From Corydoras sp. C115 (taxonomy: Eukaryota > Chordata > Actinopteri > Siluriformes > Callichthyidae): DNA of 64,000 nucleotides. Under the pieces are notes generated by a model, which saw only the letters and a list, made by a program, of their open reading frames with translations, made no database searches and was not told where the DNA came from. Shown here piece by piece: positions 46,952 to 57,861 of this stretch. How positions within the stretch are numbered: position 1 is the stretch's first letter; each line of letters opens with the position of its first letter. The position numbers and the translations under genes were made by a program. The stretch is from NCBI GenBank assembly GCA_019802505.1, contig JAFMOC010000231.1:982001-1046000 (forward strand). Direction: 5' to 3'.

Positions 46952-49900
46952 TCAGTCGTCCCCGAGCCGAAAGCCCTGGCCCCAGTTGTGACGCCCTCCT
47001 CGACCTCCCCCCGCCGGCTCCTGAGGGACCACTCTTCGTGTGGGAGGGACGCCGAAGCCAGAAACTCCACCGCGTCGGTTCGGAAACCAGTTGTAGCTGT
47101 TAAGAAAACATGTGAGAATGTAAGGACCGGGACAAATATAGAATTGTAAGTAAAGCAACTTGGAGACTCCGGGACTTCCTGGTGGCCCATCTGGGGGACC
47201 TCCTGGTGGCCCATCTGGGGGACCTCCTGGTGGCCCATCTGGAGGACACACGATTGGGACAGTGGTCTACAAAGGCTGAACTTACAGGAACTGTGGCGTG
47301 GAGATGAAGGATCTGCCCCCCAGGTCCATTGGGTACTTCAACATGATGAAGAAATAAAGATGGCCGACTAGATTTCCAATCAGTTCGTTCACGATCCTGA
47401 AGAGAGGAAACAAAATGAAATTGAGCTTTAAAATGCTTACGTTCAGGTGCACTTGAACATTGCTACTCCCCCCTTGTGGTAACATAGACCCAAACCGTTA
47501 TGCAAATTAAGATGACCAGGATGGTACAATCGCTTTGGCACAAAGCCTTCCTATCACAGGAAAGTGGGCAAGTGTAAATAAGACACGTCCAAGGTTGCAT
47601 GAGGACTACATACTCCTCTTTCTCTCTTGGCCATTAGGGGGCAGCACGTGTCGTATTTTCCGGACTATAAGCATAAAATTTTCCCAGAAATCGGATGTGC
47701 GCCTTATAATAAATATTATATATTATATATATTATAAAGCCGAGTGAAGAAAATTCATTCGGAGCTCGCCGTCATTTCGGGAGGATTAAATAAAGAACTC
47801 CGACTGCTGGACATTGGCGTAACCGGTGTACCATATTTTCCGGACCATAAGGTGCACCGTACTATAAGGCGCAGTCTGAATTAGGGACTCTACTTCTGTA
47901 CGGCTCTGTATTATAAGGCACTCGCTAAAACATACGATCTACAAGAAAAGTAAAGGATGCAGAACGCTGATTTATAATTGAAGTTTATTCTACTACTCGA
48001 TAAAACACACATTATTTTAATCTCTCTTCTCCCACAAATCCATCAAAGTCCTCATCGTCTGTGTCTGAATTAAAAAGCTGTTTCACTATCGAGCACTCCG
48101 GTGTTCCCTCTCATCGATGTCCGAGTCTGTCCCGTCGCCGGGCGGCCGTTCAGCAATGATGCCGGATTTCGTGAAAGCTCCGACGACGGTCACGGCAGAA
48201 CCCTCGGCCCAGGCATCCACAACCCATTCACAGACGGTGGCGTAACTCGCCCCGCCGCCGCCGCCTCCTGACTTTTAGTAAACGTGTGTTCGCCGTCTAT
48301 CATCCATCGCTCCCACGCCGCCCGCGACTTTACTTTAAACGCCCCGTTTACGCCAATGTCCAGCACTCAGAGTTCTTTATTTAATCCTCCCAGAATGACG
48401 GCGAGCTCCGAATTAATTTTCTTCACTAGGCTTTTCTGTGAGATGAGCGCGCATGGAGTCACAGATCAGCAGGGCGGCGATGTGTGGACAAAACCACCCG
48501 GTCGTACAATACTTTTATAGATTTTGTAACTCCGTACACGTATAAGGCGCACCGGATTATAAGGCGCACATCCGATTTCTGGGGAAATTTTAGGCTTTTA
48601 GGTGCACCTTATAGTCCGGGAAATACGGTAAAGTTGCGGGCAGCGTGGGAGCGACGGATGATAGATGGTGAACACCCGTTTACTAAAACTTGGGAGGCGG
48701 CGGCGGGCGAGTTACGCCACCGTCTGTGAATGGATTGTGGATGTCTGGGCTGAGGTTTCTGCCGTGACCGTCGTCCGAGCTTTCACTAAAGCCGGCGTCA
48801 TCGCTAAACGGCCGCCCGGAGACGAGACGGACTCAGACATCGATGAGAGGAGAACACCGGAGTGCTCGATAGAGAAACAGCTTTTTAATTCAGACACAGA
48901 AGACGAGGACTTTGATGGATTTGTGGGAGAAGAGTGATTAAAAATAATGTGTGTTTTGTCAAGTAGAATAAACTTCAATTATAAATCAGCGTTCTGCATC
49001 CTTTACTTTTCTTGTAGATCGTATGTTTTAGCGAGTGCCTTATAATACGCTGCCGTACAGAATAAGTACCGTACAGAAATAGAGTCCCTAATTCAGACTG
49101 CGCCTTATAGTACGGTGCGCCTTATGGTCCAGAAAATTCATTCATTCATTCATTATCTTCCGCTTTATCCTCTATTATGGTCGTGGGGGGGGGGGGGTTC
49201 CCCATGCCCATCCAGGGGAAAACGTTTCGGGCGCTGGGCAGATACACCCAGGACAGGGTGCCAACCTATCGCTGGGCACACACACACACACTCTACATGG
49301 GCCAATTTGGAGAACTCAATTGACCTTGATCCATGTTTTTGGACTGTGGGAGGAAACCGGAGAACCCGGAGGAAACCCACACAGACACGGGGAGAACATG
49401 GAAACTCCACCCAGATGGGGATTCGAACCGGGAATCCCTAGGGCCGAGAGGCGAACGTGCTAACCACTAAGCCACCGTGCCGCCGGTCCGGAAAATACGG
49501 TATCTATATTATCGCTTAGCTACGTTTGTAAACGAAAAACTTGGAAAGTTGGACGTAGTCACATCGTAATTAGCCATCGTCCTAAAATATTAGCCCTACG
49601 ACCCAAGAATTCTGAGAACGCGGCGAGGAAAACGTCGGGTTCGTAGTGAAGAAGGACAGGTTCGGTTCTTACGAGCCTCCGATGATGTAGTTAAATCCCA
49701 GGATGACCCAAGGAAGGTAGCAGGCCTGGAACGCGGTAAACAAAACACCGTCAGGCGAGGGTTTAAACAGGTTTCAGATCAGAGGAAAAGTGCAAATATA
49801 GCCCTCACCTTGAACCTGGTGCCGAACCAAAAGGACACGACCATGTCCCGGTTCATCTGAGCCCACACGTACAGAACGGACATGATCAGCGGGATCATCA

Positions 49901-52900
49901 GGAGCTAGCAGTGGGACACAAACAACCTCGGTTAATATCTACCCCACTGCACCTGAAGGACCTGCCCCCTACCCCTGCCCTGCGTCATCCTATTCACCAT
50001 CACCTGAAGGACCTGCCCCCTACCCCTGCCCTGCGTCCCTCCCATTCACCATCACCTGAAGGACCGCCCGCTACCCCTGCCCTGCGTCCCTCCCATTCAC
50101 CATCACTTGAAGGACCACCCCCTACCCCTGCATCCCTCCCATTCACCATCACCTGAAGGACCGCCCCCTACCCCTGCCCTGCGTCCCTCCCATTCACCAT
50201 CACCTGAAGGACCGCCCCCTACCCCTGCGTCCCTCCCATTCACCATCACCTGAAGGACCGCCCCCTACCCCTGCCCTGCGCCCCTCCTATTCACCATCAG
50301 CTGCATCCCCTTAACTTGTCTGGCCGCGTGAACCCCAACTCCCTTGTCTCACTGCCCTGAACCCCTACCCCCTCGTCCCTTCCATTGTCCAGCTATTCCC
50401 ACCCCTTCACTTGTCCGGCCACTCGGAACCCCTACCCGCTTGTCGCACCCTTCACTTGTCTGGCCACCCTGAACACTTGAACCACTGTCCTGAACCCCTA
50501 TTCCCTTGTTTCAACTGTTGTTCAGCTTTTCCTACCTCTTCACTTGTCCTGCCGACTTGAACCCCTACTCCCCTGTCCCACTGCCCTGAACCCCTACCCG
50601 CTCGTCCCTCCCATTGTCCAGCTATTCCCACCCCTTCACTTCTCTGGCCACTCTGAACCCCTACCCACTTGTCGCACCCTTCACTTCTCTGGCCACTCTG
50701 AACACTTACCCCCTTGAACCACTGTCCTGAACCCCTATTCCCTTGTTTCAACTGTTTTGCTTTTCCCACCTCTTTACTTGTCCTGTCCACTTGAACCCCT
50801 ACTCCCCTGTCCTACCTCCCTGATCCCCTACACCCTCATCCCTCCCATTATCCAGCTATTTCCACCCCTTCACTTGTCTCCCTAAAAGCCTACTCCCTTG
50901 TCCCACCCCCTCACTTGTCCAGCTACACTGAACCCCTACCCCACAGCCTCTCCCATTGTCCAGCTTTTCCCACCCCTTCACTTGTCCAGCCACACTAAAC
51001 CACTCGCATGTCCCACTCCTTCAAGTGTCCGGCCTCCCTGAACCCCTACCCCCCTTGTGCCACTGTCCTGCTGTCCTGAACCCCCTACTCCCTGATCCCA
51101 CCTATTGTTCAGCTTTTCCCACCCCTTCACTGCCGCTTTGAACCCCTACCCCCTCATCTCTCCCATTGTCCAGCGTTTCCCACCCGTTAACTCATCTGGA
51201 CGCCCTGACACCTACACCCTTATTCCACCCATTGTCCAGCTTTTCCCACCTCATCACTCATCTGGCCAACTCCCACACCTTCATCCCGCCTCGTGTGGTG
51301 GACCTCCACACCTGTATCCTACCTCCAGCCCCTTCTCACCCATCGTTCGACGGCCTGATGGTACTCACGTCCCGTCTATTGTCTGGCCGTCCTTTGGCCT
51401 GGCCGTCTTGTTTATAACGACGGGACGTCTGCCTACACCCCCTCCTCTCTTGAATCATTGTCCCGTCACTCTTGCGCCCCCGCCTGGCTGTTCATATGAA
51501 CATTCTCACGTCCCCGGTTGAACCCTAATCCTTACTGAACCACACTGTTTACTTTCCTCATCAACCTCATCCTCTTTCTAACCACATGTTCAACCACCAC
51601 CCCGATTCTGACCACACCCACATCCCACCACTCATTTAAACACACCTGTGTGTGTGTGTGTGTGTGTGTGTACCAACCTGCATATCCATCATTAACCCTG
51701 TAACCTGGATGATGGTGATAAGGACAATCACTCATCAGATCAGATACAGTGTAGTGCACTTGTTTTCTGTAGGGTGCTGGTTTCAAGTGTGAAACAGAAA
51801 GTCAGGAAGTGACACTTCAAAGGATACAACGATACAAAGCCAATTAAAAAGCAACATGAAGATGTAATCTGCAGGTCTCCCATCGAAGGCCCCTAGAGAG
51901 GGAAAAACAACAAGTGAACAAGTGTCTTTCCCTTCAGCATCACATGATGTCAGAGCTCTGGAAGGTTGCGCCTCATTGCATCATTAACGCCTCATTAGTG
52001 TACTAGATAGTGATTTAGCTCACTGATGATGTGATTTAGTGCCCTACAAGTCCGACAATGCACCTTGATTTGTAGTGCACACTTCATAAGTTTTTTATTT
52101 CAAATCTAGTACACTATATAGTGAGCCAGCCATGCTGTAGTGTCCTTCCAATTCATAAATGTGAATTTTGTTTACTATATAGTGCACTACAAAGGACTCA
52201 CAAAGCACCTGGATTTGTAGTGTTCCCTTAACTTATGTTCCGAGTTAATCCCTAGATCTAGTGCACTATATAGTGTGTCAGCCATGTTGAAGTGTTGTTC
52301 TAACTCGCTATATAGTGCACTACAGAAGTCCCACAATGCATCTGGATTTGCAGCACACACTAAACCCATGTTCTGATTCGCTCCCTAGAACAGATTTAGT
52401 GCCCTATGTCGCTACAGTGGTACCTGTTTCCAGTCGGGATGAGTACTGATACAGGAAGTACAGGTTCACCAGGTACAGGAATCCGGTTCCGGGTCCAACG
52501 GGGAAGTAGAGCGTGGAGGACACCGGTCTCCAGATCTGAGGAACCGACCAAACAGAACCGTTACCATGGAGACGCAACCTCATCAGATCCACCACGAAGC
52601 ACGGTGGAGGAGCACGACGCTCACACAGCTGCTCAACAGTCAGCATGTTCTACCACCCTCCCCTGCTTCCATTAACATACCTATTATACATCAAGTGCAC
52701 TAGATAGTGTGTCAGTCATGTGATAGTGTTGATCTGACTCACTATGTAGTGCACAACAGAAGGCTACTAGATTTGTAGTGTACACTACAGCTGTGATCAG
52801 AATTGCTCCCTATTAAAGATCTAGTGCACTAGATAGTGTGTCAGTCATGTTGTAGTGTTGTTCTGACTCACTATTTAGTGCACTAAATATGTCTCCTAGA

Positions 52901-55109
52901 TTTGTAGTGTACAACACAGCTATGTTTGAGTCGTTCCCTACTACAGATCTAGTGTCAGTCATGATGTAGTGTTGCTATGACTCACTATATAAGTATACAT
53001 TACAGATCTAGTGCACTAGATAGTGTGTTAGTCATGACGTAGTGTTGCTATGACTCACTATATAGTGAACTACCAAAGTCTCCTTGAATTGTAGTGTACA
53101 TTACAGATCTAGTGCACTATGAAGTGTGTCGGTCATAATGTAGTGCTGCCCTAGCTCTAACTATAAAGTGGACTACGTAGGTCTTTTAGATTTGTAGTGT
53201 ACACTACAGCTGTGCTCAGTATCGCTCCCTACTACAGATCAAGTGCACTAGATAGTGTGTCAGTCATGATGTAGTGTTGCTATGACTCACTATATAAGTA
53301 TACATTACAGATCTAGTGCACTAGTTAGTGTGTTAGTCATGATAGTGTTATGACTCACTATATAGTGTACTACAAAAGTCTCTTAGATTTGTAGTGTACA
53401 CTACAGCTTTGTTCATCATCGCTCCCTAATACAGATCTAGTGCACTAGATAGTGTGTCAGTCATGATGCATTGTTGCTATGATTCACTATATAGTGAACT
53501 ACAAAAGTCTCCTAAATTTGTAGTGTACATTACAGATCTAGTGCACTATGAAGTGTGTCAATCATGGTTTAGTGCTGCTTTAGCTCACTATAAAGTGGAC
53601 TACACAGGTCTCTTAGATTTGTAAGTGTACACTACACCTGTGTTCATCATCGCTCCCTACTAAATACAGATCTAGTGCACTAGATAGTGTGTCAGTCATG
53701 ATATAGTGTTATGACTCACTATATAGTGAACTACAAAAGTCTCCTAGATTTGTAGTGTACATTACAGATCTAGTGCACTATGAAGTGTGTCGGTCATGAT
53801 GTAGTGCTGCCCTAGCTCACTATAAAGTGGACTACACAGGTCTCTTAGATTTGTGTACACTACAGCTGTGCTCAGTATCGCTCCCTACTACAGATCAAGT
53901 GCACTAGATAGTGTGTTTGTCATGATGTAGTGTTATGACTCACTATATAGTGAACTACCAAAGTCTCCTTGAATTGTAGTGTACATTACAGATCTAGTGC
54001 ACTATGAAGTGTGTCGGTCATGATGTAGTGCTGCCCTAGCTCACTATAAAGTGGACTACACAGGTCTCTTAGATTTGTAGTGTACACTACAGCTGTGCTC
54101 AGTATCGCTCCCTACTACAGATCAAGTGCACTAGATAGTGTGTTTGTCATGATGTAGTGTTGCTATGACTCACTATATAAGTATACATTACAGATCTAGT
54201 GCACTAGTTTGTGTGTTAGTCATGATATAGTGTTATGACTCACTATATAGTGTACTACAAAAGTCTCAGATTTGTAGTGTACACTACAGCTTTGTTCATC
54301 ATTGCTCCCTACTACAGATCTAGTGCACTAGATAGTGTGTTAGTTATGATGTAGTGTACTACAAAAGTCTCCTAGATTTGTAGTGTACATTACAGATCTA
54401 GTGCACTAGTTTGTGTGTTAGTCATGATAAAGTGTTATGACTCACTATATAGTGTACTACAAAAGTCTCTTAGATTTGTAGTGTACATTACAGATCTAGT
54501 GCCCTATGAAGTGTGTCGGTCATGATGTAGTGCTGCCCTAGCTCACTATAAAGTGGACTACACAGGTCTCTTAGATTTGTAGTGTACACTACAGCTGTGC
54601 TCAGTATCGCTCCCTACTACAGATCAAGTGCACTAGATAGTGTGCACTACAGTAATCTCACAATGCACCTGGATGTGCAGTGCCCACCCCGCCCTCTTCC
54701 TGTGACGTCACTCGTACTTTCGTTGAACTCGGGGAGCACCTGCCGCCGCGGGCTGTGTCCCAAACCCCAGCCTGAGCTCATCGTAGGGCACTCGATGGCT
54801 CATCACGCTGTATTTCTCTCTCCTCGATGTTAACACGATGTCAATGTGAACACGTCCCGTAGTGCCCGTGTCTCAATAAGCGTCCGGGGAGTGCGCCTCG
54901 GTAGTGAGCGGGAAGCCGTTGGGGACGGGGCCCCGTTCGAACGTTGGGAAGCGTACCTGGAAGCGATGGAAGAACGCCTCCGGCCACAGGACGAGGTAGA
55001 CGGGGCTGATCAGGCCCAGCTTCCCGATCAGCGGCACCGCGATGGAGCCTGCGAACCAGTAGCGCGTGATGAACGGCACGTTTTTGAACCACTCCCCGAT
55101 GTCCGACAT
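46952..55109 (-). CDS. derl1: Derlin-1, ER-associated degradation channel subunit
   Basis: Eight coding exons: 55109-54957, 52535-52424, 51892-51828, 51704-51678, 49904-49809, 49725-49673, 47396-47286 and 47096-46952; 762 bases with stop, 253 aa (human 251). The protein starts MSDIGEWFKNVPFITRYWF and contains the conserved PVGPGTGFLYLVNLYFLYQY (start of exon 2), YPMDLGGRSFISTPQFL (exon 7) and the C-terminal GFGVPPTRR and GGRHNWGQGFRLGDD, the cytosolic tail that binds p97/VCP. Derlins are rhomboid-like pseudoproteases of the ER membrane. Exon 4 is only 27 bp (VTGLMMDMQ), in frame, and its donor is followed by a CA repeat. Introns are loaded with minisatellites and a nested pogo-like transposon. 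Confidence 0.97.
47165..47245. repeat. 24-bp tandem repeat in the last derl1 intron
   Basis: Three copies of CTCCTGGTGGCCCATCTGGG plus GGAC, about 80 bp upstream of the last exon's acceptor. Confidence 0.9.
47831..48628 (-). mobile_element. pogo/Tigger-like element (copy B) nested in copy A
   Basis: 798 bp, flanked by TA on both sides (47829-47830 and 48629-48630), the target duplication of Tc1/mariner-type elements. Both ends carry the inverted repeat (CATATTTTCCGGACCATAAG at the left; CTTATAGTCCGGGAAATACG at the right). The interior holds the same C-terminal transposase remnant as copy A, here on the minus strand, so A and B together form a large inverted repeat. Confidence 0.8.
49140..49484 (-). 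mobile_element. SINE copy nested in the pogo-like element, with TSD
   Basis: Full-length minus copy. Target duplication GGTCCAGAAAAT (49128-49139) and GGTCCGGAAAAT (49485-49496), one mismatch. The target is the terminal repeat of copy A. Confidence 0.88.
49945..51530. repeat. C-rich minisatellite in a derl1 intron
   Basis: Two related arrays. 49945-50300 repeats CACCTGAAGGACCGCCCCCT plus ACCCCTGCCCTGCGTCCCTC (about 50 bp). 50300-51530 repeats TTCCCACCCCTTCACTTGTC plus CTGAACCCCTACCC with decay to the right. The plus strand is strongly pyrimidine-rich. Confidence 0.9.
51648..51670. repeat. (GT)n next to the derl1 microexon donor
   Basis: On the transcribed strand this is a (CA)n run starting within 10 bases of the 27-bp exon's donor CAG|gttggta. 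Confidence 0.92.
52010..54665. repeat. palindromic TAGTGCACTA satellite in derl1 introns
   Basis: Units are built from CTAGTGCACTAGATAGTGTG, GACTCACTATATAGTG and GTAGTGTACACTACAGC. Several parts are self-complementary. A higher-order unit (CTCAGTATCGCTCCCTACTA to the next) repeats at about 53217, 53872, 54099 and 54600. The array surrounds exon 2 and runs toward exon 1. Confidence 0.9.
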
Positions 55110-55385
55110 GTTTCCTCCGGGACGCTGCGGGGGGTCTGCGCGGGTCTCGGGGCTCCGCTGCTCCGCCGCTCGGGTTCTATTTTGGTTCCGTCACGCCGAA
55201 CACACTGACGTGGCCGACGGGGAGCCGCTCCCGTCCTCCACCCGTATTCACAGCGGCACGTGATTGGCCCGCGCCGGCCAAACCCCTCCCACCTGTCCAA
55301 TCACAAAGCGGATCGTGTGTACGCGCCGGGGTTTGGGCCAATCACAATGAGCTGTTAGTTATAAAACGGGTAGTTTTTAAAGTCG
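55110..55385. promoter_or_regulatory. derl1 promoter, possibly bidirectional
   Basis: CpG-rich near the derl1 ATG. Beyond it lie ATTGG (near 55263) and CCAAT boxes (near 55297 and 55338) and, on the plus strand, a TATA-like TTATAAAACGGG at about 55369. The plus-strand order CCAAT-CCAAT-TATA points away from derl1. Confidence 0.5.
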
Positions 55386-55985
55386 GTGTATTTTTTTTTC
55401 CCTTTTTTTTTGCATTCTCATATGCTTGTCAAAATAAAAGACCTACCTCGTGCTTTGTTAAACGACGTGTCGTTAATAAAATTAGAATTAACAGTAAGTT
55501 TTAATTAGATTACTAAAAAATATAACAGACGCAAGTCCTAAATTACATAATATACATTCATTATTTTCAGCTTATCTATATACTGCTATATTTACATTTT
55601 ATATTCTAAATTTATATCTATTGTATACTACTTTATATATAGTGTATATATATTTATTCTTAAATTTATTTTATATACTGTATATACATATATTTATATA
55701 TTATATTTATAGTTAAACTATTCTATATTATATTTATATCTGTAGTTGTATATTATATATTATATATATTCATAGTTGTATATTATTATATTTCACATAT
55801 CTATATACTGTATTTTTGCATTTCTGTATTTTTATTTTTTTTTTTAAAAAATCTAATTTTCTTCTTTAAAATTTAAATTATAACTTTAAAATAACAGGGT
55901 AGTCGGGGTCCGTGACCCATAATTTCGTAACACATGTATATAACACATATTAATGATATTAACATTTTCTTGATATCTTGAATCT
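55386..55985. other. AT-rich spacer
   Basis: No gene. Low-complexity TATATTTATA sequence from about 55550 to 55860. Confidence 0.35.
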
Positions 55986-56011
55986 TAATCCTCTACTAAA
56001 GATCGTAGGGG

Positions 56012-56068
<57 letters not shown>

Positions 56069-56205
56069 GGGGGGGGGTTACCCATGCCCATCCAGGGGAG
56101 AACGTTTCGTGCGCTGGACAGATACACCCAGGACAGGACACCAATCTATCACTGGGCACTCACTCACTCACTCACTCACACACACACTGTATGGGGCAAT
56201 TTAGT
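55986..56205 (-). mobile_element. SINE copy, head lost, with long GT tract
   Basis: Tail and body, with a (GT)n run at about 56014-56066 followed by poly-G. It stops at ATGGGGCAATTTAG. Confidence 0.78.
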
Positions 56206-56237
56206 GCCTACAATTTGTGAATGCCCTATATTGATCA

Positions 56238-56480
56238 TTCACAAATTGGCTTTGTGGTTAGCATGTTCCAGCGCTGGAGTTCCAGGAATGAATCCTAATT
56301 TGAGTTTGCATGTTCTCCCTGTGTTCGCATGGGTTTCCTCCGGGTTCTCCGGTTTCCTCCCACAGTAAAAAAACAAAACAAAACTTGAATTACAGGTGAA
56401 TATGATGATCTGAATTGCCCCATATAGTGTGACTAGAAATTAGTTGGCGACCTCTCCTGCTCAACCTTAGTAGATGTTTA
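56238..56480 (+). mobile_element. SINE copy, old and diverged
   Basis: GGCTTTGTGGTTAGCATGTT head remnant, TTTGCATGTTCTCCCTGTGT body, GAATTGCCCCATATAG, no tail. Confidence 0.65.
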
Positions 56481-57266
56481 AGTTAACGTTTTCAATAAAT
56501 AAATATTATTTTTGTATAGAAATTAATTTAGAAACCCATCGCACATTCATTCATCTCTGCTTTAAGGTTTTGATGCTGTGAAACATGGCTCTTCACTTTG
56601 AAAAGTGTCTAAAAACATAAAATACATTTAATTATTACCAGACAGTTTTAATTATTAACAGAAAGTAGATATAATTCCTAATATCTTTTTCGATTTTTTT
56701 TTTAACTAAAGGACTTTTATTTTGATATTAGCTTGCCGTATAAACAAATTCTTCTTATGTAGTCGTTTCGCAGGCGGTGAGCAGTAATATTTACGTGTAA
56801 TTAATATTATTAATATTTATAAAAACGACAACCTTCCTTCAAAACGACCTTTATTTATTTATTTTAAAATCTGCTTTTAAAAAATCAGAAACTTTCAAAT
56901 TAAAACTTTCTTCTAAGGCTACGTATTTTTCCCGCGTTTAAAAAAAAGCTAGCGAATAAACCGCTACGTATAAAGTACATTTTTATTTATTGCTTATTTA
57001 ATAATATTTATTAGAAATCCCGCAGATGAGTATCAACAGCGTGCATGTTCATTTTCATCGTGGCGTCGCGTTCTTCCATCAACTTACCTTCAATTTAAAA
57101 ATGTCATTTTTAATAAACATAATTGTTAAAATGCAGATAATTAATCAATAACTCTTTTAAACGCGATAAATTGCAGCTGATCGGCTTTAAACGCGAACTT
57201 TTTTTTGCCGCGTTCGGCCGCTGAAGTGCGTCCGCGTCCCAAATCGCACGTTAGTGCACTCGATAG
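56481..57266. other. AT-rich spacer upstream of nsmce2
   Basis: No gene recognised. It ends in CpG-containing sequence near 57200-57260 with CGTCCCAAATCGCACG. Confidence 0.35.
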
Positions 57267-57737
57267 TAGAGCTGTGCGGATCGATACAAATATCGATAAT
57301 ATCGATACCAACGCTGGTATTGGTATTGAACAATACTTGCGTAAAAAGATCAAGTTTTTTGTGTGTGTAAAATTGTTTTGCCTAAGAACAATTCTATTTG
57401 AAAAAAAGAAACAAAGAAAAAACTCTAGTGAGGGGAGCATTTTGACTTTATATTCGTATTGTCGTTTCTCCTTTTGTACCTCAAAAATATATATTTTCCT
57501 CACGTTAAAGCAAACTTTGTTTTATTACTGTTCCATTGTTTCTAAACAAAGATGTTGATTGGGATACATTATTTTGTTGTCACCTACAATGTTTGGCGAA
57601 ATTCTATACTAGGTCTTTTGGATCAATGAAGCTTAAATATTAAAAAGTATCGGTATCGGTATCGAATATCGCGATATTGGCCCTGTATTTACTTGGTATC
57701 GGATCGATACCAAAATTCTTGGTATCGCACAGCTCTA
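57267..57737. mobile_element. non-autonomous hAT element
   Basis: 471 bp with terminal inverted repeats TAGAGCTGTGCGGATCGATA (left) and CGCACAGCTCTA (right). It is flanked by the 8-bp duplication CTCGATAG (57259-57266 and 57738-57745), the hallmark of hAT transposition. The inner ends are rich in ATCGATA/GGTATCGG repeats. No transposase is encoded. Confidence 0.88.
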
Positions 57738-57861
57738 CTCGATAGGGCGCCTGCGCAGTGCGCCGTGCCGCGATCTGACGCGGTCCGAAGGGCGCGCTCT
57801 GCAGTGCACTGCTGCGCGGATTGAGACGCGGTCGGTCGTCTGTTGCAGGTTTCCACGCAGG
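57738..57861 (+). promoter_or_regulatory. nsmce2 core promoter and 5' UTR
   Basis: CpG-rich stretch directly before the ATG with an NRF1-like CCTGCGCAGTGCGCC near 57751. The hAT element above ends just before it. Confidence 0.5.

Larger units (their letters stand above)
47651..49500 (+). mobile_element. pogo/Tigger-like transposon remnant (copy A), interrupted twice
   Basis: Terminal inverted repeats TATTTTCCGGACTATAAG (left) and GGTCCGGAAAATACGG (right, then TA). Internal coding remnants on the plus strand include SELAVISGGLNKELRLLDIG at about 47755 and, after the interruption, AWERRMIDGEHPFTK and VCEWIVDVWAEVSA (48645-48770) with an acidic end at 48934. These match the C-terminal DDE-region pattern of pogo-group transposases. 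Copy B sits at 47831-48628 and a SINE at 49140-49484. The catalytic core is lost. Confidence 0.75.

Noticed and set aside
47831..48978. Intact transposase gene
   Set aside because: Only the C-terminal part of the pogo-type protein remains in each copy; the catalytic core and N-terminal DNA-binding part are missing.
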